Assembly (NCBI GenBank): GCA_964036315.1
Contig: OZ038487.1
Coordinates: 59,455,842 to 59,519,841, forward strand
Direction: 5' to 3'
Origin: Acanthosepion esculentum
Lineage: Eukaryota > Mollusca > Cephalopoda > Sepiida > Sepiidae
Length of the DNA stretch: 64,000 nt
The notes below the pieces were generated by a model that saw nothing but the letters and a program-made list of their open reading frames with translations, did no database searches and was not told the DNA's origin. Below are positions 42,475 through 52,857 of the stretch, piece after piece. Every line of letters begins with the position of its first letter. The stretch's first letter is position 1. Made by a program: the position numbers and the translations under genes.

Positions 42475-42978
42475 AAAGTTTATTAGGAGCATCATGTCTC
42501 CACAGCAAGTACCTGCATCAGTTAACTGTATCACTACGCATAAGTTTTAAGAGAATATATACAACGAGTAAAGCCCTGCTGCATATTTACCTGATTTATT
42601 ACCTGAAATTCAATCGATCAGATACCTTTTCCAATTTCAGCATCTTTCCTTCAATGGGGTAGTTACGGTGTATTATTATAATGCCTTTAACAGGAGATGT
42701 CTTCGATTTGGTTTTAAATGCTTGATGCCAAACTCCGTGTGTGGTCTCCATTTCAGGATTTCATACTTGATCCGTGTTTTCTTGTTTTGAATGCCTGACA
42801 ACTCTCATAAAAGACATATTTTTCATCAGTATGACGAATCTCTTATACCACCATCGTCTATCTACTAGTTTTCTCTGTTGAAAAATCGAACCAATGATTG
42901 AATGAAATAATTACACTGTTCGCATCTATAGCACTATTGACACGCATACACAAAAAAACACGCTAACACTCATACATA
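42475..42978. other. Unassigned sequence
   Basis: No recognised feature. Confidence 0.55.

Positions 42979-42980
<2 letters not shown>

Positions 42981-43024
<44 letters not shown>
42981..43024. repeat. (TA)n microsatellite
   Basis: Pure TA tract. Confidence 0.98.
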
Positions 43025-43027
<3 letters not shown>

Positions 43028-43029
43028 AA

Positions 43030-43152
43030 ATATGTTTAAAACAGTACAAAAACGTATTATGGCATACAAACCAAGATTTTCTTTTATTATAGGCCATGAT
43101 AGATTTAAAATAAAAACACCAGTCGACCGGTTTCGTCCCGTCTCATCAGAAA
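43030..43152 (-). ncRNA. Hammerhead-like motif 7 with its flank
   Basis: Minus strand: CTGATGA (43,149-43,143), GACGGGAC, GAAA (43,134-43,131), self-complementary CCGG and then GTCGAC, with TC in the position of a cleavage triplet. The stem II segment GACGGGAC can hardly pair, so activity is doubtful despite perfect core boxes. The flank TTTTATTTTAAATCTATCAT and TATGCCATAATA recurs in plus orientation at 44,335-44,430. Confidence 0.6.
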
Positions 43153-43411
43153 TGTTAACGGGCAAAAGAAATTATGAAGAAAAATAAAGTCTGTGACGGA
43201 TGACGTGAATGAATGGACGGGAAAGAAAAAATAAAAGTAATACCAACAAAGATCACAGCAAGCCCAAGTAAACAGTCTCTTAGTTTGCAAAGAGTGGGTC
43301 GCCTGGACCTGATGTTCAGCGTCACCAACACCTGAACGTGGAATAACGAGTGTGCTCTGGTCAAAACAGAAGACCAGCTCACACTATATTCATCAACACG
43401 CCCACGTGTGT

Positions 43412-44197
43412 CAAATGTGGCACAAGGCCGGTTTAATGTGGGCTTTCCGAGCCCGTAGGCTCGGGCAAAAATTGCCCGTAGAACCCGTATAAACGGGATC
43501 GGGGTGGTCAACCACCTCGAACGAGGCTCTGACTTCGGCGGAGCCTCGTCCGAGTTCTTCTCTGCCCAAAGGCAGAGAGTTCCCCTCTGCCTCAGAGGCA
43601 GACAGTTCGACCGAATAGCTGAGACGTCCAAAAAGGACTGGGTCTCACACTGGGGTATTTAGTGTCCTCCCCACGAGGGACAGATGTGGCACAAGGCCGG
43701 GTTTAAAGTGGGGTACCCGAGCCCGTAGGCTCGGCCAAAAAATAGCCCGTAGATCCCGTATAAACGGGATCGGGCCGGTCAACCTCCCCGAACGAGGCTC
43801 TGCCCTTCGGCGGAGCCTCGTCCGAGTTCCTCTCCGCCCAAAGGCAGAGAGTTCCCCTCTGCCTCAGAGGCAGAGAGTTCGACCGAATAGCTGAGACGTC
43901 CAAAATGGACTGGGTCTCACACTGGGGTATTTAGTGTCCTCCCCACGAGGGACAGATGTGGCACAAGGCCGGGTTTAAAGTGGGGTACCCGAGCCCGTAG
44001 GCTCGGCCAAAAAATAGCCCGTAGATCCCGTATAAACGGGATCGGGCCGGTCAACCTCCCCGAACGAGGCTCTGCCCTTCGGCGGAGCCTCGTCCGAGTT
44101 CCTCTCCGCCCAAAGGCAGAGAGTTCCCCTCTGCCTCAGAGGCAGAGAGTTCGACCGAATAGCTGAGACGTCCAAAATGGACTGGGTCTCACACTGG
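43412..44197. repeat. GC-rich 272-bp tandem repeat, three units, each a chain of hairpins
   Basis: Unit starts CAGATGTGGCACAAGGCCGG and recurs at 43,412 (diverged), 43,681 and 43,953; the last two units look identical over their shared length. Each carries consecutive perfect stems: GAGCC-cgta-GGCTC, GATCCCGT-ataa-ACGGGATC, CGAGGCTC-(12)-GAGCCTCG, GGCAGAG-agttccc-CTCTGCC and CTCTGCC-tca-GAGGCAG. GC is well above the surroundings. A 66-codon minus-strand frame is repeated in units 2 and 3, but follows from the duplication. A diverged single copy is at 1,677-1,880. Family unknown. Confidence 0.9.
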
Positions 44198-44334
44198 AAT
44201 CCATAGCACAGGTAGGATGCTTTATAAAATGATCCGCTATCGAAGACCCATACGTATTTCGAATGGAATCGTCCAACGAAAAATTTTTATTAAGTATTTT
44301 AGCTGCGGCACGTGCTGTTTAATCCTGACGTCCA

Positions 44335-44430
44335 AACGCTATTTATTCCGGTTGACTGTTGTTTGTGTTTTTATTTTAAATCTATCAAGACCTATATTAA
44401 GAAAATTCTTGCTTTTTATGCCATAATATA
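44335..44430 (+). repeat. Plus-strand copy of the flank of hammerhead-like motif 7
   Basis: CCGGTTGACTG, GTTTTTATTTTAAATCTATC, AAGACCTATATTAAGAAAAT and TTTTTATGCCATAATATA match the minus strand of 43,045-43,135. The CTGATGA half is missing. Confidence 0.8.
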
Positions 44431-44432
44431 TA

Positions 44433-44787
44433 CAGGGTGACCAAATAAAAAAAAACGGGAACTTTTTAACAATCCAATAAAACCAAGAGTGATGGAAGAA
44501 AAACTGAAACCTTAAAACTTGCCATTTAAGAAACAATGAGGGAATTTTCATTTTTTTTAAATTACGTCCTGTAGATGGCGTCCTCTTGTACGAATGCTTT
44601 CTTGAAATCTGCTGTTGACATTCCTCGTTGACTGCTGCAACATGTGAGCTGGGATACTGTTAATTTCATTCTCGTTACTAGAATGGCGAAATGTTTACTT
44701 GCTCAAGGTTACTGTCTCGCAGTGTTGCCACTTGCTCATGTCTGGCAATACGCACTTCAAAAATTCCCGTTTATTTGGGTCACCCTG
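44433..44787. mobile_element. 355-bp mariner-type MITE with CAGGGTGACC inverted repeats
   Basis: Left CAGGGTGACCAAATAAA and right TTTATTTGGGTCACCCTG are inverted repeats (one base missing on the left), flanked by TA at 44,431-44,432 and 44,788-44,789. No transposase. It lies directly against repeat 44,335-44,430 on the left and a (TA)n tract on the right. Confidence 0.85.
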
Positions 44788-44788
44788 T

Positions 44789-44789
<1 letters not shown>

Positions 44790-44831
<42 letters not shown>

Positions 44832-44893
44832 TATAGATTTAGTTTACGAAAAACTAGGTAATCCGTATGGGTAGATCCAAGGAGGATAAAATC

Positions 44894-44949
<56 letters not shown>
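44790..44949. repeat. Two (TA)n microsatellites separated by 65 bp
   Basis: 44,790-44,828 and 44,897-44,949. Confidence 0.96.
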
Positions 44950-44954
<5 letters not shown>

Positions 44955-45112
44955 TGCGTATTTAGGCAGCAATCCTTTTTTCATGCACATTTCATTAAGA
45001 ACGACAGACAAGGTGCTTTTATTTAGTTTTTTATACAATTTCTCATGCGATCTAATAATGTTTTTCTTTTCGGATGATAAATTATATAAAAACTGTCCGA
45101 ATGTTCTTTTTA

Positions 45113-45152
45113 TCCGAGCGCTTTCGGCTATACATTTAGCCACTTTCAAGGA
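45113..45152 (-). ncRNA. Hammerhead-like motif 8
   Basis: Minus strand: CCTTGAAAGT, stem II GGCTA-AATGTA-TAGCC, GAAA (45,125-45,122), self-complementary GCGC and TC. The first box CTTGAAA differs from CTGATGA. Confidence 0.5.
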
Positions 45153-45219
45153 TTATACTTTAACTGTTAGAATTAGAAATAGTTTGTTATATGTATGTTT
45201 TATAAAATGTTACAATATA

Positions 45220-45262
45220 CTCCTCGAAAATGGCTAAATGTATAGCCGAAAGCGCTCAGATA
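45220..45262 (+). ncRNA. Hammerhead-like motif 9
   Basis: Plus strand: CTCGAAAAT, GGCTA-AATGTA-TAGCC, GAAA (45,248-45,251), GCGC, TC. Mirror image of motif 8, 70 bases away. Confidence 0.5.
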
Positions 45263-45319
45263 AAAAGAACATTCGGACAGTTATATATATATATATAATT
45301 AAATGGATTAAGTCTTACA

Positions 45320-45470
45320 ATTATTTAGTATATTTTCTGTTTATACGTTTATATAACGTAGAAACAGAATTGAAACATATAAACATATAACATAAACAGA
45401 ACGTATAAACGTATTTTCAGTTTATGTTTATATCTATAAAAAAACGTATAAACAGAAAATATATTAAATA
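45320..45470. repeat. AT-rich inverted repeat
   Basis: TATTTTCTGTTTATACGTTT (45,330-) and AACGTATAAACAGAAAATAT (45,446-) are inverted, with further internal copies of GTTTATACG/CGTATAAAC. Possibly another foldback. Confidence 0.7.
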
Positions 45471-45483
45471 CATACATATATAT

Positions 45484-45545
45484 ATGTGTGTGTGTCTGTG
45501 TGTGTGGCGTGCGCGTGCGTGTGTGTGCATCTGTGCGTGTGTGAT
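45484..45545. repeat. (TG)n-rich imperfect microsatellite
   Basis: TGTG and GCGTGC interruptions. Confidence 0.9.
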
Positions 45546-45944
45546 AAAATGAAGTTACTTGGGAGGACGCGATAATTGAAACATATTGTGACGTATTTTA
45601 AAGAACATTTCCATTGCAGAGAGGGGGGCACGAATTCATAACATTTCCAGCGCTATGACATTTCCTCGCCGATGAGAGTTATGCTAATTCTCTGTGCCGT
45701 GTCCTTTCTAGACGGAGACGATCGTGTCTCTCCCCAATATCGTCCTTTATAACTGTTGGTAAAGATTGTGTCTCTGCTATCTTTCCTCAATCCTACGACC
45801 AAGTGTACAATCAAATGTAAGAAAATCACTCAAACTTAAATCAGTGACTCTATGTAAGCATTTCGAACAACTAAAGACTGCAACCTCTGCTTCTTCCAGT
45901 GACCAAATAAAGGGCGAAATATGATGAAAATATAATGTCGCTAC

Positions 45945-46615
45945 TTAAATCCATTGCTCGGTAATCTGATAAGAAATTTGGTTCATTGTGTCGTCCTAAA
46001 CAATTTTTCTCCAGAATTTATCATACATATCTATCAGTCTACAATTCTTCCAAGCTTAGAATATTGCTGCCGCATACGGTCATGTGCCGCTGCAATTTAC
46101 CTTGAACTCCTTGATAAAATCCAACGAAGAATCAGCAATATTATCGGTCCTGATACGGCGGCTCGGATTCACTTTCCCACCGCCGTAAGGTTGTGTCTCT
46201 GTGTCAGTTCCATAATTAATTTAGGTAAGTGCTCGGATAAGCTCTTCGCTGTGGTACCTAGACTTTTTTTAATTTAAGCACAGTACTAGACTTAAGTCAA
46301 GATCTCAATCAATTTACATTTAAAGTGACTAGATGTAACCGTAAATTTTATGCTAACAGTCTCGCCCTTCCCGTTTGTGGAACTCCTTTCCGGCTTTATG
46401 CTTACCAGCCAACATTAATCTGCCCAAATCTAAATGCAATGTTAATCGCTATTTACTATCCTCCTGATTACTCTTTTCTCTTCCCGCTCATTATCAATGT
46501 TTCCGTTCTTAATTTTTCCACACCCAGTATCCCCTTGTGTCATAGTGGCTTTACTGCTTTGCTTGGGATAGAACTGATTAAAAAATTGATCCTCTCGTAA
46601 AAATAAAAGCAAATA
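45945..46615 (+). mobile_element. CR1/L2-like LINE, RT C-terminus and 3' UTR, copy 7
   Basis: The plus strand reads FSPEFIIHIYQSTILPSLEY then CCRIRSCAAAIYLELLDKIQ, RRISNIIGPDTAARIHFPTA, and SSIINLGKCSDKLFAVVPRL: the conserved end of CR1/L2 RT ORFs (IYxSTIxPxLEYCxxVW, LDKIQRRIxNIIGPDLAxR). Later frames give RCNRKFYANSLALPVC and the 3' UTR CCCCTTGTGTCATAGTGGCT and TTGCTTGGGATAGAACTGAT. Frameshifts after VPRLFLI. A second fragment of the ORF than at 39,484, slightly more complete upstream. Confidence 0.75.
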
Positions 46616-46989
46616 GTTTAGATTTATTTTAATAGTTTCTGTACATTAACATACATTTCCCTTTACTCTTCACACAACATTTTTAAGAATTGAAAAATGT
46701 CGATTATTTCTTATTTCAGATGGGCAGTCCTGTTCCTTGACTTTTTAAAGAGCTATCGGTGCTCTGTTGCCAAGTTTGCGACTGTGCTTACTCAATGATA
46801 AATGTTTAAAACTGTGCTTATTCATTGTGTGTAAAAGTAACAAATACGTAAATCTCAATAGAAGTATTACCATCCAGCAGGATTCTACTGCATTTTCAGT
46901 CGTAGAAATACTAAGATCATAAAACCAAAGTTTTATAAGACTGACTGAGATTAAAGATTATATTGCAAGATTAAAAGAAGAAGGCACTT

Positions 46990-47120
46990 GTTTTCTTGTT
47001 TTGTTTTTTACGGCTTATCTACTTTTTGTAGATTATTTAAAGCCGGGAAATATTTTTTTTAGATTGTAAGAAATTTTGGGGGATATTAATGATTTACTCA
47101 TACTGGTGCTACTAATTAAC
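46990..47120 (-). mobile_element. 5S-headed SINE, 3' part, running into the assembly gap
   Basis: TTTTTACGGCTTATCTACTT, GATTGTAAGAAATTTTGGGG and TATTAATGATTTACTCATAC match the minus-strand 3' half of the copy at 55,205-55,580. The rest is hidden in N. Confidence 0.7.
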
Positions 47121-47320
47121 NNNNNNNNNNNNNNNNNNNNNNNNNNNNNNNNNNNNNNNNNNNNNNNNNNNNNNNNNNNNNNNNNNNNNNNNNNNNNNNN
47201 NNNNNNNNNNNNNNNNNNNNNNNNNNNNNNNNNNNNNNNNNNNNNNNNNNNNNNNNNNNNNNNNNNNNNNNNNNNNNNNNNNNNNNNNNNNNNNNNNNNN
47301 NNNNNNNNNNNNNNNNNNNN
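47121..47320. other. Assembly gap of 200 N
   Basis: Exactly 200 N, which suggests a placeholder of arbitrary size. A SINE enters from the left. Confidence 1.
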
Positions 47321-48945
47321 GTCAATGACACAAAGGCCAGTGGATAAAAGTATTGGTTGAATCCAGTGACTTGACCCAAAGTGTTGAGACTTGGATGTCT
47401 GGCTACAACAGAGGTGAACAACATCTTGGCGGGTTGATATAAAAGGTAGATAACTGATACATTGATATTTTATTGAATATATTTAATCTTTAGTATTTCA
47501 AGATATTTTTATATAACTTTGGTAAATATATCTCTTGAAACAAGATTTCAGTGTTATTTTATTTTTGCATAATTAGACGCCAGTTTATCCATCGCACCCT
47601 GAATTTGTGTCTGTGTGTTTTTTTTTTTAAGTTATGCTTTACTAAAGTGGAATTGACAGCAATGGGAGTGTTTCCCCGATCACTACAATCTTAACCTGTT
47701 CAAAGCTAGGGTTAAAGGTTAACTTCTCCAAATACCCGCCTAAACTCGGTCGCTTATTCTGTAAAGTTCCAGCTCGAGTTGTTCTCGGTTCTTGCCATCA
47801 TTGCAAAAAGAAATGTCATTAAACTGAACGAGAATTTAGTTTTATAATCACACTAGTTGCATCGTAGAATTTAATCGACTAATGACAAATACATACCTTA
47901 CTTAACGACCGGGTTCTTTGCCCACGAACTGGTCACTAAATGAGAAATTATATTTGACTGCTGTTTCAGATATGCTATGCATTTAATTGGTTTAACCAAT
48001 TTCAGATAGCTTTAATGTCATTTTTGCGCTATTTTTAGCACTTCTATTTTATTTCTAAATTATTATGCAATAGAATGGTTTACTAAACACTAAACGTAAC
48101 AAACAAATTCGAAAAATCAGTTCTGTATTCTGTACATTGGTTTTCATACTGTAAATAATGTGTAAGTAATGTTTTATTTACTTTCACTTCCTTTATTCAT
48201 TTTGTTTATTTTGATTTATTTTAAAGGAAAAGTAAGCAATCACGATCAAAACCTTCGTATAATACACAATTCTGGTTGGTTCGAATTTTTTATTTTGCAT
48301 TTTATGAGATTTAATTGTGGGTCGTAAATGCGAGGTTTGTTAAACAGGTTCGTTTTTAAAAGAGGTGTGCCTGTATACTCATTAGATTTAAGCAGTCTAT
48401 TGAATGTAAAATGGAAAGAGAAATGAAACACAATGGAAACTACATAGAAAACAAAGGAATGTCATAGGAAAAAAGAGGTTATTTTGAATCTTATAATTTA
48501 TATCTGTCCACACACACAAAACGAATATCAACAGTACGGTGAATTTGATTAATGAAAAAATTCATTAAATAAAGAAAGAAAACTTCTTCGATATAATGAA
48601 ACAGTGGAATCGCTGAAATGGAGGACGGGCTGATAAAATGTAAAACCTTAAATAAAATAAAATAAAAATTACGAAAAAAAAATGGTTTGAAACGAAAAGC
48701 GAGAAGGAAAAAGAAAACTCAAGCAGAATGGAAAAATAAAAACCAAAATGTTTAAGAAAAGAAAAAATGAAAAAAACAAAATAACGATCCTAACTGAAAA
48801 TTTATCAGCCGAGTCACGGATAAAAGGCTGAGTTTTTTTTTCTGCTTGACTGACGGTTTTCGTTCTTCCGGAAGCACAAGGTGACCATTTTTGTCCAAAG
48901 CAGATCCTCTCTAATGGACTTCCGGTTGTTGCTTAGGCTGATGGG
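47321..48945. other. Unassigned sequence
   Basis: AT-rich, A-rich from 48,550 to 48,790, no recognised element or frame. Confidence 0.55.
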
Positions 48946-48977
48946 AATGTGTCAGACTACATGTCCAGAAATGGCAA

Positions 48978-49020
48978 TCTCTCTCTCTCTCTCTCTTACT
49001 CACTCTCTCTCTCTTTCATT
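48978..49020. repeat. (TC)n microsatellite
   Basis: TC units with a TTACTCAC interruption. Confidence 0.92.
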
Positions 49021-49335
49021 GCCTCTCCGTTTCTTTTTGAAACAGTAATTATTCTTTTTTTATTTTTTAAATCTATTTCGTGCCAATCTAACTGTCTCCC
49101 TTTCCTGCTCCATTTAGCCTACTGCACTCTGCTTTTTCGCATCTGCATTTAGTTCCATATCTTCTTGCAACCTCACAATTTCATCTTCAATCTCGTTCAG
49201 TCTCTCCTTAAAAAAAAAACACTGCTTTTATTTATTTCTAGCTTCTTATACGATAAAAATTGAAGTAGCTACCCGCTCAAAGTAATACTTCAAGATTTTT
49301 ATATTCATTACATTCATAGATACATACACTCATAT

Positions 49336-49400
49336 ATATATATATATATAATTAAATTCATTAAATAAATTTAATATATATATATATATATATATATAAA
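49336..49400. repeat. Two short (TA)n tracts
   Basis: TA tracts flanking ATTAAATTCATTAAATAAAT. Confidence 0.92.
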
Positions 49401-49404
49401 GAAA

Positions 49405-50391
49405 TATACATATCTTACATTAATTGCACAACTTAGTTTCATGCGAAAGCAATTTTCAAGTGCTGAAATAATTTCGCCAGTTGAAAATACAAATATACCT
49501 CCGCTTATCTCGCTATTTCGTTATTAATTATCTAATATCTCTTTATTTAATTAATATCCACATTCCTTGCTGTCGTTTTTGCGGGATAGCGAGCAGCTGC
49601 CTCTACGCATTATCTTAGACTTCCTCAACTTTTGGAATCTCCTTCCTTTCAAATGGTATTTGATTTTTGAAGAAGAGTAACTCACAGACAGGGGAACCTG
49701 AAGAATATTGATGTCTGACCTGAATCTGTGTCATGTGTATGTATTTGTGTGTGTACGCGCGTTGGTGTGTGTCGGTGTTTTTGGGTGGACGAGAATATGA
49801 CCTATAAATTTCTATTCGTCAGAACAATCTTAGGTAAGTGAATACAAGGTGGAAAAAATTCTAATACCTGAGCAAAGATTTAACATTCTAGGCTGTACTA
49901 ATGCTACAAATTAGAAGAGATTTTGTAAAGCATCACTGACAATAATTTCGATGTAAAAATGCGACTTTCTGACTTATTTCAAAGATAATGTAATTATATA
50001 AAACGAAAACTTATAGAAAGTGCACTGCTTTTTAGATCATCAACAACAAATTTTCTATAAGTTATCAACTTTTCTTAAAAAAATCTTCGGTTGTCACAAT
50101 ATACAATCTTTTAAAAACAACGGTGGTAGAAACAAAAACAAAAGTCTTTGGAAACGGAATGAGATCGGTTGAAATGTGCCTTTAGAAAAATCTGTCAGGA
50201 AACTTTAAAAAAATAAAATAAAAAATACTTTACCGTTTTTCCTCGGTTAATAGTTATAACAGATGGTTATATTTATATTCTCCTCTCTCCGCTACATATA
50301 TTTAATTCCATCAATAAGAACATTAGATGATAATGTTCTTTTACAGGAGGAAACGCGTTATATAGAATTTTTTTAATTTGTAATTCAATTG

Positions 50392-50395
<4 letters not shown>
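49405..50395. other. Unassigned sequence
   Basis: AT-rich; GTGTGTACGCGCGTTGGTGTG patch at about 49,748; no recognised feature. Confidence 0.55.

Positions 50396-50426
<31 letters not shown>
50396..50426. repeat. (TA)n microsatellite at mariner insertion site
   Basis: TA tract ending exactly where the mariner begins. Confidence 0.95.
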
Positions 50427-50430
<4 letters not shown>

Positions 50431-51681
50431 GTTGGTGCAAAAATAATGTCGTTTTCTCACATATGTTACTTTTATATATGATTTCTGAATTAATTCATTG
50501 ATATATATAGCCATGTTATATATCATTTTGAAGCGCGTTTTTCGCTCTATCGAATCCCGTTATTCGTTACCGTTCTCAATCTCTTCTTACATTTGTTTGA
50601 AGGCTTTTCGACAGCATGGACAAAATTCAAATCCGCACCATTTTCTTGTTCCAGTTCAAACTAGGCCGAAAAGCTGCCGAGACAGCTCGTAATATCAATG
50701 ATGCGTTTGGCCCAGGAACCACTAACGAACGTGTGGCACAACGGTGGTTCAAGAAATTTCGCAATGGTGACGAGAGCCTCGAAGATGAAGACGGTCGCGG
50801 CGGCCGACTGCGGTTGATAACGAACATTTGAAAGCCTTAATTGAAGCCGATCCTCGCAAAACCACACGAGAAGATGCTGTTGAACTCGAGGTCGACCACT
50901 CAACAGTTGTTCGCCATTTAAAGCAAATAGGGAAGTCAAAAAAGTTGGATAAATGGGTGCTGCATGAATTGAACGATAATCAAAAAAATCGTCGTTTTGA
51001 GGTGTCTTCTACGCTCCTTCTGAGCAACAAAAACGACCCATTACCCGAGCGGATTGTGACGTGTGATGAGACGTGGATCCTCCTACGACAACTGGCGACG
51101 TTCGTGGTTGGATGCCGGAGAATCTCCACAGCACTTCCCGAAGTCGAAATTCCACGAAAAAAATATTATGGTGACTGTTTGGTGGTCTGCGGCCGGTCTC
51201 ATCCATCACAGCTTCTTGAATCCGGGCGAAACGATTACGGCGAAGTACTGCCGACAAATTGACGAATTGACGAGATTGGTCAATATGAAGGGACCAATTT
51301 TCCTCCCATGACAACGCTCGCCCGCATGTTGCTCAACTGACCCTGCAGAAGCTGAACGAATTTACGCTACGAGACTCTGCCTCATCCGCCATATTCACCG
51401 GACCTCTCGCCCACCGATGATCACTTTTTCAAGCATCTGGAAAACTTCCTGCGCGAAAAATGCTTCAAAAGCCGAGATGATGCCGAATCGGCCTTCACTG
51501 ACTTTATCGCTTCCAGAACTCCGGATTTCTATGCTAATGGGATAAATAAACTTGTTTCTCGTTGGCAAAAATGTGTCGATTCTAATGGTTCTTATTTCGA
51601 TTAATAAAGTTTATTATGAAAGGAGTTATGATCTTTTGAAGTTGAACGTCAAAAAACGACATTATTTTTGCACCAACCTAA
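50427..51681 (+). mobile_element. mariner-family transposon, complete ends, 1,255 bp
   Basis: Perfect 29-bp terminal inverted repeats at 50,427-50,455 and 51,653-51,681, starting TTAGGTTGGTGCAAAAATAA. A TA dinucleotide flanks each end, as expected for mariner, and length is typical (about 1.26 kb). TTAGGTTGGTGCAAAA is also the start of the human Hsmar1/MADE1 ends, so the element belongs near the cecropia/Hsmar1 lineage. Intact ends mean it could be mobilised in trans although its own transposase is broken. Confidence 0.95.
50616..51604 (+). pseudogene. mariner transposase (DD34D type), frameshifted
   Basis: The start ATG at 50,616 begins MDKIQIRTIFLFQFKLGRKA, then AAETARNINDAFGPGTTNER and WFKKFRNGDESLEDEDGRGG: the paired helix-turn-helix DNA-binding half. 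A frame change near 50,805-50,830 leads to MKALIEADPRKTTREDAVEL, DHSTVVRHLKQIGKSKKLDK WVLHEL (normally the WVPHEL motif), then VTCDETWI with the first catalytic Asp at about 51,065. Further frameshifts follow. HDNARPHVA (51,309-) holds the second Asp, and YSPDLSPTDDHFFKHLENFL with the third Asp region is at 51,390-51,440; the motif is normally YSPDLSPTDYH. The stop is at 51,602-51,604. The three catalytic Asp are kept but lie in different frames, so no full-length transposase is made. Confidence 0.93.
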
Positions 51682-51689
51682 TATATATA

Positions 51690-52065
51690 ATGTCATCGAA
51701 TCGGTAGTCGATTTATGCAAATGATAATAACTCATATTTATCTGCATTTCACTCACTCAAACCGTTATTTAACTTCTCTCTTTAAAACGTCTCTCTTTTA
51801 CATTTTATTCCTCATCCTCATCTTAAGGCCTTTCCTGTTTTTCTTTCTTCCGTTACACCTCTCTCTAGAGATTGCATGCATTTCCGTCTCACCCTTGTTT
51901 CTAACTCCCACACATACACTTTCAATGAAATTTTGCTTGTTTTTTTTTAAAACCCTGGCATATATTTTCAATTTTGTTTTTTTTCATTTGTAGGTCTGAT
52001 GAATTCGATCGGGATTACGATCCCAATGAAATAAATTATAACCATGGAATACTAGTGTTTGAGCC
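51690..52065. other. Unassigned T/C-rich sequence
   Basis: Pyrimidine-rich 51,770-51,960, no motif. A (TA)n tract follows at 52,067-52,091. Confidence 0.5.
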
Positions 52066-52139
52066 ATATATATATATATATATATATATATAACAGACCA
52101 CTTTAATGTTCCATATAATAAATTATTTCACGGTAACTT

Positions 52140-52190
52140 CTGACTTCATGCTAACACAGTCATCGGCGTCTTTCGAACAGTTTCGTCATT
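52140..52190 (-). ncRNA. Weak hammerhead-like motif
   Basis: Minus strand: CCGATGACTGTGTTAGCATG then AAGTCAG. It resembles the CTGACGATTGTGTCCAGCAT motif in the 34.5-kb foldback and lies next to a (TA)n tract, but the core boxes are CCGATGA and GAAG, so it is at best a relic. Confidence 0.3.
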
Positions 52191-52466
52191 CAAATTTTAT
52201 TTAGCAAAACTTAGTCGAACCAGTGTTATGGTTTTCATGTATCTCCGAGCAACGTCACCCGCTTGTCTTCAGGCCGATATTATCCAGAAGTCAGTCTCTC
52301 GACAAATCGAAAATAGTGAGATTCGAGTCGGCGTCTAATGCTTGGAACGCTAACATTCGAAGCGCATGACCAAATTTAGGACCTGATGAGCCTAAGGCAA
52401 ATGTGTGGCTACTGGTAAGCCATCGTAAAGTCTTTTTAATATGATAACACACGCATGCATGCACAT

Positions 52467-52472
<6 letters not shown>

Positions 52473-52520
<48 letters not shown>
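52473..52520. repeat. (CA)n-(TA)n microsatellite
   Basis: Short CACACA and then TA tract. Confidence 0.95.
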
Positions 52521-52525
<5 letters not shown>

Positions 52526-52697
52526 CAAAATAAAATTCCAAATCACCTCAAATGTGGTATAATTTTATTTTGGATTTTATTGTGTATTAATATTTGCTCA
52601 GTAATAATAAATATATTGAATTGTTTTTGTGGATCAGTTTTAATATTTTATATTACTAGTTTTCAATTGGATTATATACCAACAGATTTATTACCTT

Positions 52698-52701
<4 letters not shown>

Positions 52702-52740
<39 letters not shown>
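52702..52740. repeat. (TA)n microsatellite
   Basis: Pure TA tract. Confidence 0.97.
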
Positions 52741-52742
<2 letters not shown>

Positions 52743-52857
52743 TTAAAACGTTATGATAGTGGATACACATATTTGAAATGAACGCCTGATTTTTATTTTA
52801 AACAACGTTTATTACGTTTTCCGGCCTGCTCATTCGAAAAATGATAATAAAAAAAAT

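Larger units (their letters stand above)
44985..45290. repeat. Foldback unit with two head-to-head hammerhead-like motifs
   Basis: Left arm 45,077-45,152 and right arm 45,221-45,290 are inverted copies: TGTCCGAATGTTCTTTTTAT and ATAAAAAGAACATTCGGACA, then the hammerhead halves. The outer left part (CATTTCATTAAGAACGACAG) resembles 8,373-8,401. Same design as 8,051-8,401. Confidence 0.8.

Noticed and set aside
43703..44175. Two identical 66-codon frames as a conserved small protein
   Set aside because: They lie in identical tandem units, and the diverged unit and the 1.68-kb copy show changes typical of non-coding repeats.
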